From positions 13,223 to 77,222 of the forward strand of contig CAMLLU010000022.1 of assembly GCA_946480925.1 (NCBI GenBank): DNA of 64,000 nucleotides. The letters are read 5' to 3'. The stretch comes from an uncultured Rivibacter sp. GTDB taxonomy: Bacteria; Pseudomonadota; Gammaproteobacteria; Burkholderiales; Burkholderiaceae. Each line of letters opens with the position of its first letter. The stretch's first letter is position 1. Below, in pieces: positions 51,453 to 60,577 of this stretch. The position numbers and the translations under genes were made by a program. Below the pieces are notes generated by a model. It had not been told where the DNA came from. It was given only the letters and a program-made list of their open reading frames with translations, and searched no databases.

Positions 51453-53726
51453 ATGAGATACCTCCATCGACGCCACCGCGTCGGCCTGGCCGCGCTCGCG
51501 TGCTGCACAGCTTCCCAGGCCCACGACCCCGCCGACACCCCGCCTGCCCGCGACCTGGGGACCGTGGTCGTCACCGGCCGCCAGCCCACTTCGCTGCCCA
51601 CCAACATTCCGACCACGGTGGAAAGCATCACCGGGCGCCAGATCGACGAGACCATCAACGCCACCGACGCCGAAGACGCGCTGAAGTACCTGCCCAGCCT
51701 CTTGGTACGCAAGCGCTACATCGGCGACTACAACCACGCGGTGCTGTCCACGCGCGCCTCGGGCACCGGCAACAGCGCGCGCTCGCTCGTGTATGCCGAC
51801 GGCATCCTGCTGTCGAACCTGCTGGGCAACGGCGCCACCTTCGCGCCGCGCTGGGGCATGGTGACGCCTGAAGAGATCGAGCGCGTGGACGTGCTGTACG
51901 GCCCGTTCTCGGCGGCCTACCCGGGCAACTCGGTGGGCGCAGTGGTGGACTACGTGACGCGCATGCCCAGCAAGCTCGAAGCGCACGTGAAGCTCGGCGG
52001 CGCGCGCCAGCGCTTCAAGCTCTACGGCACCGACGACAGCTACGGCAGCTGGCAGGCCAGTGCGTCGCTCGGCAACGGCGAAGGCGCGTGGTCGTGGTGG
52101 GTCGACGTGAACCACCTCGACAGCGAAGGCCAGCCGCAGGTTTTCACCACCGCCGCCACGCCGCCGGCCGGCACCACCGGTGCCGTTCCGGCGCTCGATC
52201 GCTTCGGCAACCCGGTGTGGATCCTCGGCACCAGCACGCAGTACCGCACGCAGCAGGACCACCTGAAGGCCAAGCTCGCCTACGACCTGAGCCCCACGGT
52301 GCGCGCGAGCTACACCTTCGGCTGGTGGCAGAACGACGCGCAAGGCCATGGCGACACCTACCTGCGCAACACCACCACCGGCCAGCCGCAGTACACCACC
52401 GCGATGGCCGAAACGCGCGACCGCATCGAGCACGCGATGCATGCGGTGTCGGTCCGCCAGCACACCCACGGCGCGTTCGACTGGAGCGTGGCAGCCAGCC
52501 TGTGCGACTACAGCAAGGACCTCTCGCGCCGCTCGACCGGGTTGCTGCCCGCCGCGGCCACCGGCGGTGCGGGCACCGTGACCGACCAGCAAGGCACGGG
52601 CTGGAACACACTGGCCGTCGCCGGCGTGTGGCGGCCAACGGGTGCCAGCGGAGCTCACGTGGTGGACTTCGGCATGCAGCAGGACAGCTATCGATTGCGC
52701 ACCCGCGTGGGCAATGCCGCCAACTGGATCAGCGACGGCGACACGGCATTCGCTTCGCGGTTCGAGGGCAACACGCAGTTGCGCAGCCTGTATGCGCAAG
52801 ACACGTGGCGCCTCGCCGAACGCTGGAAGACCGTGCTGGGGCTGCGCGCGGAACACTGGCGTGCATGGGGCGGGCTCACGCAAGCGGCTTACACCGGTGC
52901 AGCAACGCAGGCCAACTGCGATGCCGCTGCCGACCTGTGCACGATCGCCCACCCGGACCGTGACAAGACCTTCGTGTCACCGAAGGCCGCCCTGGCCTTC
53001 CAGCTGAGCGAGACGCTGGTGCTCAAGGCGTCGGCCGGCCGCGCCGTGCGTTTCCCCACCGTGTCGGAGCTGTACCAGGGCGGCGTCAACAGCGCCGGCC
53101 AGGCCATCAACAACAACCCCGACCTGCGCCCCGAGCGCTCGGTGACCACCGAGCTCACGGCGGAGTGGCTGCTGCCCATGGGGCAGTTGCGCACGACCTA
53201 CTTCCACGAGAGAACCCGCGATGGCCTGTTCTCGCAGCTGAATGCCGCGACCAATGCCAACACCGTGCAGAACGTCGGCCGCCTGCGCACCAACGGCCTC
53301 GAAGTGGTGCTGCAGACACAGGACCTGCTGCTCAAGGGCTTCGACCTCACGAGCAGCGTGACGTATGCAGACTCGAAGGTCGTCGAAAACGACGGCTTCC
53401 CGAACACCGTGGGCAAGCAGCAGATCCGCGTGCCGAAGTGGCGCGCCAACCTGCTGGCCACCTGGCGGGCGGGTGACCACTGGTCCACCACCTTCGGCGC
53501 GCGTTACGGCGGCAGGCAGTTCAACAACCTCGACAACAGCGACGTCAACGGCTTCGCCTACCAGGGCGCCTCGAAGTTCTTCACCACCGACGTGCGCGTG
53601 CAGTACCGGCACGACAAGCACTGGAGCGCGGCGCTGGGCGTCGACAACCTCAACAACTACCAGTACTGGAACTTCCACCCGTACCCGCAGCGCACGCTGG
53701 TGGCGGAGTTGAAGTTCGACCTGTAG
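51453..53726 (+). CDS. TonB-dependent outer-membrane receptor
   Basis: 757-residue receptor with a signal peptide (GLAALACCTASQA). A plug domain begins at DLGTVVVTGRQ (TonB-box-like region) and includes IERVDVLYGPFSAAYPGNSVGAVVDYVTR. A 22-strand barrel region follows, with KFVSPKAALAFQ-type motifs (here DKTFVSPKAALAFQL) and a C-terminal YPQRTLVAELKFDL strand. The ligand is unknown; the His-rich upstream protein suggests copper or another metal complex. The ATG at 51453 is chosen as the start of the signal peptide. Confidence 0.93.
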   Translation: MRYLHRRHRVGLAALACCTASQAHDPADTPPARDLGTVVVTGRQPTSLPTNIPTTVESITGRQIDETINATDAEDALKYLPSLLVRKRYIGDYNHAVLSTRASGTGNSARSLVYADGILLSNLLGNGATFAPRWGMVTPEEIERVDVLYGPFSAAYPGNSVGAVVDYVTRMPSKLEAHVKLGGARQRFKLYGTDDSYGSWQASASLGNGEGAWSWWVDVNHLDSEGQPQVFTTAATPPAGTTGAVPALDRFGNPVWILGTSTQYRTQQDHLKAKLAYDLSPTVRASYTFGWWQNDAQGHGDTYLRNTTTGQPQYTTAMAETRDRIEHAMHAVSVRQHTHGAFDWSVAASLCDYSKDLSRRSTGLLPAAATGGAGTVTDQQGTGWNTLAVAGVWRPTGASGAHVVDFGMQQDSYRLRTRVGNAANWISDGDTAFASRFEGNTQLRSLYAQDTWRLAERWKTVLGLRAEHWRAWGGLTQAAYTGAATQANCDAAADLCTIAHPDRDKTFVSPKAALAFQLSETLVLKASAGRAVRFPTVSELYQGGVNSAGQAINNNPDLRPERSVTTELTAEWLLPMGQLRTTYFHERTRDGLFSQLNAATNANTVQNVGRLRTNGLEVVLQTQDLLLKGFDLTSSVTYADSKVVENDGFPNTVGKQQIRVPKWRANLLATWRAGDHWSTTFGARYGGRQFNNLDNSDVNGFAYQGASKFFTTDVRVQYRHDKHWSAALGVDNLNNYQYWNFHPYPQRTLVAELKFDL

Positions 53727-53734
53727 CCGCGAGG

Positions 53735-53838
53735 GTTGCGTGCTTCGGGCGGGCGGCCAGCCCGAAGCACGGCCGCAGCAGCGCCACGCGCCGCACGGCT
53801 TCGTAGCCCGCGAAGCTCAGCACGAAGGTGCCCAGCAC
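53735..53838 (-). pseudogene. Possible 3' remnant of an acyltransferase-type gene
   Basis: The minus-strand frame reads LGTFVLSFAGYEAVRRVALL then RPCFGL. This is a hydrophobic helix followed by a basic RPxFGL-like end that resembles the C-terminus of membrane acyltransferases. The frame is cut at about 53838, 4 bp from the tandem repeat at 53842, and nothing similar lies beyond it. Its own stop lies inside the receptor gene, so the original C-terminus is uncertain. Confidence 0.35.
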
Positions 53839-53841
53839 CAG

Positions 53842-53888
53842 TGTCGGTTTGCGCAGAACTTGGAACTGTTTGCGCTTAACTTGGAACT
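53842..53888. repeat. Transposon-end-like tandem 21-bp repeat
   Basis: Two adjacent 21-bp copies, 53847-53867 and 53868-53888, share GTTTGCGC..AACTTGGAACT with two differences. A TGTCG precedes them at 53842. Tandem transposase-binding repeats beginning near TGT are typical of IS21-, Tn7- and Tn5053-type ends. This marks the left edge of the low-G+C island. No matching copy was found on the right side of the island. Confidence 0.55.
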
Positions 53889-54393
53889 CACCAGTGAAGC
53901 GCCTGATGGTTGTCGGCTCTCACTGAGTCCTCACGCTGAGTTTGTGGCGTCAGAGGTTTTCCGTCCCTGACAGCACGCTTCTCCGCAAGTGTGAAAGCAA
54001 GGGGCTGGACGCCCGCGCGCAGCTAGTGGCTTGGCTGTGACCGGCTCGACCGTACAGGCGGTCAACGCCGCAGTAGGTACCGGGTTCGCATGTCGCGAGC
54101 AAGGCACCTGTTCGAACGACTGCGTGGTCATGCTCTAAAGAGGCGCTGCGCCAACTGGGATCTGCCGTGCTCACGGCTGGCGCGCCTGGCCACGGTGAAG
54201 GATGGTTTTGCCGAGCTCGGCGGTCGGCCAGATCTACACCCCGCGCCGGACAGCGCTGTTGGGCGAGGCTGACATAGACGTCGCCGCCACGGCCGCTGTA
54301 AAGCGACCCGCAATCCAAGGGTTAGCTGCCGTGCAATCCATGCGTGCAGGTGCGCTAGATTGCGCCTTCCCAAGCTGACGACTCTGCCAGGGC
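53889..54393. other. Non-coding island edge
   Basis: This 505-bp stretch has lower G+C than the flanking chromosome. Small frames on both strands have no ribosome sites or recognisable products. It ends immediately before the ATPase gene and presumably carries its promoter (no clear hexamers seen). Confidence 0.4.
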
Positions 54394-55908
54394 ATGATCC
54401 ATTCGCTACGCATCGACGGTCAGACAATTCCCATCGCGCCGCCGAGCGTTGTGGATGACCCTTCGTCCAACATCTTCAGTGCCAACTCGATGATGCTGTT
54501 CATCGGACCAAATGGTGCCGGCAAGACAACACTGCTGCATCGCGTTGCGGAGACAGCATTGCAGGGGGACGCGCTTGACGTTGCCTGCGACAGCGATCTG
54601 TCGAAGCTGCGAGTCGTATATCTGACGTTGTCGCCGTTTGGCAAGCCGGAACCAAGTGTCAAGGACAAACGCCGCAAACTGATGTTTCGGGCGAGCGTCG
54701 ACGACCCCGTCATTCCAGAGGCGGGACTGTTCAAAACCTTGTCCCGCGCTTTCACCTTGCCCGGCAAGGTAGAACTGAAGTTGGAGGAGCGTGTGGCCGA
54801 AGGGTTGCGCTTCTTGATTCGCTCGGCAACTAACGGCTCGCGGCTCGGTTGGCTCAAGGGGCCTGCTTCGGTGGTGGCACAGATTGCTGCCGTCGATACG
54901 TTGTACGACGAGGCCTTGCAAATGCGTCGCAACGAGAATATGTCCTATGCGGACTGGTTCAAAACACCGGTCTATGCGGCATTCCAGGTTGCCGAAGCGG
55001 AGCGTGACCGTGCCATTGGCAGGTACCTCAGAGGTCAGCTTGCCGAGGATTTCGAGATCCAGATGTGGGCGTTAGCGTTGGCTCTGCCTAGGACCGAAGG
55101 GCGGCGCGCTAGCGCATTGCGTTTCTTCCTCCGTCGATTCGGTTTTGAGGTCGAGCGCCCGCCTCCTGCCAAGGCTGTGCGGGAGCGCTTTGCGTCGCAA
55201 CTGCGGGCATTGCGCGCGCTGGGCAACCAGCTCGCTCCATTGACTGGGGACCCACTGCTTCGAAAAGGCCGCTACACCTTTGGCCTTGAGCGCTTGGACG
55301 ATGTCAAAGGCATCAGTCTCGGCGCGTATGCCAAGGTACAACTCGCCGGCGCCAGCACTGGTATGGCGGCTCTCTTCGCGCAGTTCTCCTTGCTCCAGAA
55401 GGGGATCAACGAGCTTGGAACTCCCCAGCCAGGTGACAAGAACGACTTGCTATTGCTGGTGGATGAAGGCGACGTGTTCCTTCACATCGCGTGGCAGCAG
55501 CGCTATGTGAAGGCACTAGACGCTTACGTGGAGTCGCTGCGAGAGAGCTTCGGCTGTGTACAGGTGGTGATGACGACACATTCGCCGGTAATGATGTCGG
55601 ACTTCCCACGCGATCACATTCTGCGGATAGGCCTGCCGCCGACTGCGCAAGATACAGAGGCGGAAGATGCCTGGGACTGGGACGATCGCCTCTCGGGAGT
55701 TGATATTGCTTTTGGTGCGCCGCTTGAAACCATCGTGCGTGAGACTGGTGGAGCAGGCACCATGGGCAGCTTCGCCGAGGCAGTCATTGAACGGCTGATC
55801 GACGATGTGCGCGCTGGCAAGCCGGTGCCACAGGCCCGAATCGACATGATCGACGACCCCGTGCTAAGGCGTCTGCTGAACAGCGCTGGGATGAGGCGGG
55901 CATCGTGA
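54394..55908 (+). CDS. AAA/ABC-type ATPase, Septu PtuA-like
   Basis: 504-residue SMC/ABC-like ATPase. Walker A is GPNGAGKTT (38-46). A signature-like GASTGMAALFAQFSLLQKG lies before Walker B LLLLVDEGDVFLH (about 350-362), and the H-loop is VMTTHSPVMMSD (about 394). The inserted helical region (about 100-300) fits OLD/PtuA-like proteins. The stop overlaps the start of an HNH nuclease gene by 4 bp, the hallmark ATPase-HNH arrangement of Septu-type anti-phage systems. Base composition is markedly less G+C-rich than the core genes. Confidence 0.85.
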   Translation: MIHSLRIDGQTIPIAPPSVVDDPSSNIFSANSMMLFIGPNGAGKTTLLHRVAETALQGDALDVACDSDLSKLRVVYLTLSPFGKPEPSVKDKRRKLMFRASVDDPVIPEAGLFKTLSRAFTLPGKVELKLEERVAEGLRFLIRSATNGSRLGWLKGPASVVAQIAAVDTLYDEALQMRRNENMSYADWFKTPVYAAFQVAEAERDRAIGRYLRGQLAEDFEIQMWALALALPRTEGRRASALRFFLRRFGFEVERPPPAKAVRERFASQLRALRALGNQLAPLTGDPLLRKGRYTFGLERLDDVKGISLGAYAKVQLAGASTGMAALFAQFSLLQKGINELGTPQPGDKNDLLLLVDEGDVFLHIAWQQRYVKALDAYVESLRESFGCVQVVMTTHSPVMMSDFPRDHILRIGLPPTAQDTEAEDAWDWDDRLSGVDIAFGAPLETIVRETGGAGTMGSFAEAVIERLIDDVRAGKPVPQARIDMIDDPVLRRLLNSAGMRRAS

Positions 55909-56942
55909 TCATTTCGATGCCCGACGTCTGGGACAAGGCTGTGGGCCGGCATCACAACTACGTCAAAAAGATAGTCGCTGACGCCCTGCTTCCGAAGGCG
56001 GCGACGCCCATCACCAGCCCGCTCTTGAAGGGGTTGCTCGCAAGCCCTAGTCAAGTAAGGGCGCTGGCGGTGGGCCGGCCTGACGAGCTGAAAGCGATTC
56101 TTGATGCTGTCGAGCCCCAGCGGAAGCTAGCGACCGAGGCGGAACACCAGACCTTCGATTTGGAAGCCGAGCACGTCTTCAACTACGGAGCGTTCAGCGA
56201 CAAGGACAAGGAGGGCTGGAACGCCTACGAGCTGTGCACGGTGTCGCGCTACCGGCTGTGCCCGTACTGCCAGCAAGCATTCGCGTTCACGGTTGTGGGA
56301 CGGCACAAGCCAAAGCTGGGCAAGAAAGGCAAGCTGGGCAAGCCGGGGAAGAAAAGAGGGTTCCGGCCAACGCTGGATCACTATTACCCCAAGTCGCTCT
56401 ATCCCTACCTTGGGCTGTCGCTGTACAACCTCGTGCCGGCTTGCCAAGCATGCAACAGTTCGCTCAAGTCCAGGGCAGATTTCTACACCCACAAACATCT
56501 GCACCCCTTGCGTGATGCAGAGTGCCTCACGTTTCAGCTTGGGGCCAAAGCCTACCTTCACTATCGCCAGCGCCCAACGGCCGGTCTGGCGCTCGAGGTG
56601 CTGAACGGGAACGCTCAACTTGCTGGTGCGGCCACCGCCTCCATCGACACCTTCATGCTGAACAAGCGCTACGGCGCGCACACCACCGAGCTGGCGAGGT
56701 GGATCGAGTCGGTGCGGCATTGGACGCCTGACGAGGTTGCCCGACGGGCCGCGCAGTTCGGCGCGACCGATGCCGAATCCATCGCGCGTTTTGAAGCCAT
56801 GCTTTTCAACTTCGACCGACGCGACTTCCGGCACGAGATGCTGGGGCGCATCAAGATTGATCTCTACGACGCCGTGCAGGCAGCTCCGCCAGCCGCGCCT
56901 GCGCCAACCACGCCACCAGCGCCAGGAGGCGCGCCGCCGTGA
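55905..56942 (+). CDS. HNH endonuclease, Septu PtuB-like
   Basis: 345-residue protein with a GTG start overlapping the ATPase stop. A zinc-bound HNH core has CPYC near residues 120-123, LDHYYPKS near 158 (HNH His), and LVPACQACNSSLKS near 178-191. It is longer than usual PtuB proteins, with a helical C-terminal part and a Pro/Ala-rich tail (PPAAPAPTTPPAPGG). A basic insertion (KPKLGKKGKLGKPGKKRG) sits between the first CxxC and the HNH His and may bind DNA. It is the predicted effector nuclease of the pair. Confidence 0.87.
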   Translation: MIISMPDVWDKAVGRHHNYVKKIVADALLPKAATPITSPLLKGLLASPSQVRALAVGRPDELKAILDAVEPQRKLATEAEHQTFDLEAEHVFNYGAFSDKDKEGWNAYELCTVSRYRLCPYCQQAFAFTVVGRHKPKLGKKGKLGKPGKKRGFRPTLDHYYPKSLYPYLGLSLYNLVPACQACNSSLKSRADFYTHKHLHPLRDAECLTFQLGAKAYLHYRQRPTAGLALEVLNGNAQLAGAATASIDTFMLNKRYGAHTTELARWIESVRHWTPDEVARRAAQFGATDAESIARFEAMLFNFDRRDFRHEMLGRIKIDLYDAVQAAPPAAPAPTTPPAPGGAPP

Positions 56943-57014
56943 ACTAGCTAGCTGAAGTCAGCTCGACGGGGCGCAAGATATCGCCAGCTTGGTCACATCC
57001 GTGAGGGGACCGGC

Positions 57015-57434
57015 TCAACTCGGAGCTCCATTGGCGGCGACGTGCGCCTTCAACCGCCTTGCCATTTCTTCAACTGCGTCTAGGCCTATGTCGGCATCGG
57101 CGAGCCACTGCTTCGAGAACGCACCCGGATCGGACCAGTACCGGCCTTTGACGTCGCAACGCTTTGCAAGCTTCGGAACCCGCAGCGCCTCAAGTTGGTG
57201 ACCGAGCTCAGTCCACATCATGGCGAGATCGGCTTCCGTTCCAGCATCGACCCTGCCGGCGTCTCGTTGTCTGGCATAGGCGCGTGTACGGCGCACGCCG
57301 GCAATTACTGCATTGATCGCGCGGATGCACTCCGCTTGACGTTGGGCCGACGCACGGAATAAACCGCGAATCCACTGAGCAATGTGCTTGCCAAGCGTGC
57401 CGGCGGTTGCTGCAGACAGAGTGACTTCAGGCAC
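57015..57434 (-). CDS. Small helical island protein
   Basis: 139-residue protein, probable GTG start, largely alpha-helical (GTLGKHIAQWIRGLFRASAQ, AECIRAINAVIAGVRRTRAY), with no known catalytic motif. It lies in the accessory island on the opposite strand, between the HNH gene and a GIY-YIG gene on the same strand as itself. Function unknown. Confidence 0.6.
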   Translation of the reverse strand: MPEVTLSAATAGTLGKHIAQWIRGLFRASAQRQAECIRAINAVIAGVRRTRAYARQRDAGRVDAGTEADLAMMWTELGHQLEALRVPKLAKRCDVKGRYWSDPGAFSKQWLADADIGLDAVEEMARRLKAHVAANGAPS

Positions 57435-57515
57435 GGTGAGATGCTCCCTCTGATGATTCTTAGGTTCAGCGTGTTGTGGCCGGATCGGTAGAGACGCTTG
57501 GCGGCTGCGTGGGCT

Positions 57516-58382
57516 TCACAAGCGGCGGCCTGTACGTGACCCCTCGCCCGATTGGGCACGGCGCGGCAGCCTCACAACAATTGGCTTCGGACGAAGCGCG
57601 TAGGCATCGAGCAGACGCTTAGCATTCGCGACTGAGAAGTGTTTGAGTGACACGCTGGAAAGAACCTCCGCTGTTGAGCGCAAAGAGCGTTGCAACAGCA
57701 GATCAAAGGCCTCCGCACGGTACTGTTCAGGCGCGTCATCCGCACCTTCGAGGGTGAGATATGCAATTGCCATGTGCTCCCAGATGCGCAATTCGCGCTC
57801 CGGGTGCTCGTCACGCATGAATCCGTCCAACAAATCATCCAGTGAACCCGGATTCGTCTTCCTAAGAACGTGGAAGAGGATGTTTGCCCTATCGCGGTGC
57901 TCATCAGACAGCACCGGAGTTTGAATAGGACTGTCGATCAGTTGCTCAGGTGCGAAGTGGAAGACCGGCCGTCCATCGGACTCGTCCGGCGGGTCGTAAA
58001 CGACGATCGCGCTACTTGCGGTTTCGGTCTTCAGGCGAGGGAACTCGAAGCGTGCAGGGGCATCGGTTCCCAGCTCCTTGTTTACCTGAGTGCAGACCTC
58101 ATGAACCACTTCGGCGCCCACCTGAAGCGGCAAACGAAAGAACTCTCGTCGCCTGTTGAGGCGGTAGACCTTCAGACGTGAATGAGCCAACTTTTCCGCG
58201 CGGGCGCAGTCGGCTACGGAAAAGGCTACGGCGACCTGAAATGGCAGCGGGACGCCAGTAGATCCCGTGTAAATCTCCCGGGCCCGCACGTCCGGCGTTC
58301 GTGTTGTCAAGCCAATCTTTAGCACGTTGGCGCCGAACGCTTGATTCTTCAAGACATAGAGGTAGCCCGACCGAACCTTCAA
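57516..58382 (-). CDS. GIY-YIG nuclease family protein
   Basis: 288-residue protein with a T5orf172/MUG113-like GIY-YIG domain in the first about 90 residues. GYLYVLKN provides the first Tyr motif, LKIGLT the second, followed by VRAREIYTGSTGVPLPF and the catalytic-type Glu in RREFFRLPL. The C-terminal two-thirds is helical and unrecognised. The start is a TTG at 58382 with CAAGGG seven bases upstream; an in-frame TGA lies just before it, which rules out earlier starts. It is island-borne and divergent from the HEPN-like gene. Confidence 0.82.
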   Translation of the reverse strand: MKVRSGYLYVLKNQAFGANVLKIGLTTRTPDVRAREIYTGSTGVPLPFQVAVAFSVADCARAEKLAHSRLKVYRLNRRREFFRLPLQVGAEVVHEVCTQVNKELGTDAPARFEFPRLKTETASSAIVVYDPPDESDGRPVFHFAPEQLIDSPIQTPVLSDEHRDRANILFHVLRKTNPGSLDDLLDGFMRDEHPERELRIWEHMAIAYLTLEGADDAPEQYRAEAFDLLLQRSLRSTAEVLSSVSLKHFSVANAKRLLDAYALRPKPIVVRLPRRAQSGEGSRTGRRL

Positions 58383-58483
58383 TTTTCATCCCTTGATTCA
58401 CTGCCACGTCACGCAATATGCGTGCGCTGACGAAGCTTATCGCCACCCATGCCATAGTGGCTCGGCAGAGAGGATGGGACCGT

Positions 58484-59560
58484 ATGGCTGACGAAACGGA
58501 AGAAGCAATGCCAGCGGCAGCGGCTGTGTTCGGAGTTCGAAATCTCGGGGAACCGCTGCGGTTCAAGGATGTCGAACCGCTGAGCGGCTTCAGCGCCGAA
58601 GCGGCGAAGCCCGGCCAAACTGTTAAGGTCTGGACGCGACTCGCGTTGACTTCGAACGAGCCGCTCTTTCACCGACTGGTCGATGGTCTGGAGGGAGTGA
58701 TCCGCCACATGGCCGAAACGGCTGGCGCGAGCGTCAACCTGCGGCGGGCCAACACGGTTCTCCTGGTCCTCAAGCCGGACAACAGTGCTGAGCTGTGGGT
58801 AGACACGGCTGCGGTCTCCATGCGCTGTGCCGTCAAGCGAGCGATTGCGGCGCGCAGTGTGGTTTTCGAGCGCGATGTTGCCGACGTGACCGGAATGAGC
58901 TTTCCTTGTGTCGAGCTCGGCGAGCAGGACAAGGTTCTCTGCCTCTTCCGGGAAGGCTGGAGCTTCGGGCTCGCTTTTGATTTCAACCCCGATGGCAAGC
59001 TCGATCTAGAGGACTTCCAGACTACGCTTGGAACGCTGCACCGGCGGCTGCGCTACCGGCATCTCTACCAGGCGGTGGCCGATCCGGCTGTCTTCGACCC
59101 GCTGGTGGCGGCGGGATGGTTTCCCTTCGTCGAGATCATTACCACCGAGTTCCGTGACCTCGCTCAGCAAGCCGAGGCCGGGTTTGATATCGCCGAGATC
59201 GAGCCGAAGATCATCGCGGCGTTCGATGCCGTTCGACTTGGTCATCTCTTGGAGCGCTGGGCCGCAAAGCCGCATTTTGCGGCAAGAGCGGCCCTCCTCA
59301 AGGAGGCGGTCGAAGCCTTCTCGGCTCAGAAACCCGCTTCGGTCATCAAGATCATCCTGACCGAGATCGAGGGTGTCCTGAACGATGCTTACAAGGCCGC
59401 GCACGGCGGTCAAGGCGCGAAGATCAGGGAACTGCTGGCCTTCGCTCAGGCCTCCGCTGAGCTGGGTCGGTCACGGGCCGTGATGATGCACGCCGGCACG
59501 GGGCTTGCCGCAACAGGGGTTGTCACCCAACCTGTTGAGCAAGAAGGAGATTCCACATGA
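58484..59560 (+). CDS. Unknown island protein with HEPN-like C-terminus
   Basis: 358-residue protein. The N-terminal region (FGVRNLGEPLRFKDVEPLSG, TVLLVLKPDNSAELWVDTAA) is beta-rich and unrecognised. The C-terminal part (FAARAALLKEAVEAFSAQKP, then ASVIKIILTEIEGVLNDAYK) resembles helical HEPN-type or abortive-infection C-termini; this is a weak structural guess. The ATG at 58484 follows GAGAGGA; an earlier ATG lies at 58418. The stop overlaps the dksA-like start by 4 bp. Confidence 0.6.
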   Translation: MADETEEAMPAAAAVFGVRNLGEPLRFKDVEPLSGFSAEAAKPGQTVKVWTRLALTSNEPLFHRLVDGLEGVIRHMAETAGASVNLRRANTVLLVLKPDNSAELWVDTAAVSMRCAVKRAIAARSVVFERDVADVTGMSFPCVELGEQDKVLCLFREGWSFGLAFDFNPDGKLDLEDFQTTLGTLHRRLRYRHLYQAVADPAVFDPLVAAGWFPFVEIITTEFRDLAQQAEAGFDIAEIEPKIIAAFDAVRLGHLLERWAAKPHFAARAALLKEAVEAFSAQKPASVIKIILTEIEGVLNDAYKAAHGGQGAKIRELLAFAQASAELGRSRAVMMHAGTGLAATGVVTQPVEQEGDST

Positions 59561-59961
59561 CGGCCCTCGCCCCCGAAGACCTGGACGACCTGCGGCATCG
59601 GCTCGACGAGCGCGAGACGCAGCTGCAGGCCGAGGTGCGCGGCGGCCGTGCCGACAGGCCCAGCGCCGTGCCGTACAGCCACGTGCAGGACGACGCGGAA
59701 CATGCCGAGGAACGCATTCGCACCGCGGTAACCCATGCCGACGAAGAGCGCGACATCGAGGAATTGCGGCAGATCGAAGCCGCAAGGGAACGCATGGCGC
59801 GGGACCACTACGGGCAATGCGTGGACTGCGAGGTCGAGATCCCCCTGCAGCGGCTGAAGGCGCAGCCGGCGGCCGAACGCTGCGTGCGCTGCCAGGAAGC
59901 CTACGAACGCACCCACCCTGCCAAGCCGCGGCTTTCTCCCGAGCTGGGTTCGCGCCCCTGA
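59557..59961 (+). CDS. DksA/TraR-family zinc-finger protein
   Basis: 134-residue protein with a coiled-coil N-terminal half and a C4 zinc finger (CVDCEVEIPLQRLKAQPAAE, then CVRCQ) near residues 88-110. DksA-like proteins enter the RNA polymerase secondary channel and modulate initiation with ppGpp. It lacks the typical DksA Asp-Ala tip spacing, so it is better called DksA/TraR-like than DksA proper. GAAGGAG precedes the start, inside the end of the island gene. Confidence 0.88.
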   Translation: MTALAPEDLDDLRHRLDERETQLQAEVRGGRADRPSAVPYSHVQDDAEHAEERIRTAVTHADEERDIEELRQIEAARERMARDHYGQCVDCEVEIPLQRLKAQPAAERCVRCQEAYERTHPAKPRLSPELGSRP

Positions 59962-59967
59962 AACCCC

Positions 59968-60417
59968 CTAGCGATACGGATAGGCGTGCGCCGGATCGGC
60001 CTTGTGGCCGGTGAGCGCGCGCCGCAGGCCTTTTTCGAGCACGTCCATCTGCAGGGGCTTCACCCAGCACTCGAATGCGCCCAGGCTCATGGCCTTGAGG
60101 ATGTCCATCGTGAGCCGGTCGCCGGTGAGGATGTTGATGCGCGGCTTGTAGAAGTCGAAGTCGGCGCTGAGCATGCGCACCACCTCTAGCCCGCCCGTGT
60201 CGGGCAGGTGCATGTCGAGCAGGATGAGATCGGGCCGTTCGTCGCGCGCCACCTTCACGCCTTCCACGCCGGAGCCGGCCTGCAGCAGCGTCACGTTCGG
60301 AAAACGCGTCAGCATGGCCTCGACCATGGCCATGCTGGTCGGATCGTCTTCGATGTAGAGCACCTTGCCCGTGATGGTTTCGGCAGGCGGGCCTTCTTCG
60401 AGCTCTGTTGACGCCAT
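59968..60417 (-). CDS. Stand-alone receiver-domain response regulator
   Basis: 149-residue protein consisting essentially of one CheY-like receiver. It has the acidic pair in YIEDDPTSM, the phospho-acceptor Asp in [13 protein letters not shown], a Thr in ILTGDRL, and Lys in CWVKPLQ. No output domain is present, so it likely acts by protein interaction downstream of a histidine kinase not in this window. The ATG at 60417 follows GGAGG. Confidence 0.9.
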   Translation of the reverse strand: MASTELEEGPPAETITGKVLYIEDDPTSMAMVEAMLTRFPNVTLLQAGSGVEGVKVARDERPDLILLDMHLPDTGGLEVVRMLSADFDFYKPRINILTGDRLTMDILKAMSLGAFECWVKPLQMDVLEKGLRRALTGHKADPAHAYPYR

Positions 60418-60577
60418 GTCATGCCTCCGCAATGCGCCCCGTGCCGCCAGCTTATCGCTGCTTGGGAGCGCAGTGCATCTGGGGTTTTGACGGGGTCATT
60501 CAAGAGGCGTGCCACATGCCGCCGCAACCGTTACACATGTACTGTCGCTGCACGCCCTGGCGACGCTCTGGCCATGC

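Noticed and set aside
53889..54393. Possible gene on the minus strand at the island edge (about 53950-54318)
   Set aside because: No ribosome site, Arg/Ser-rich composition and no recognisable domain.
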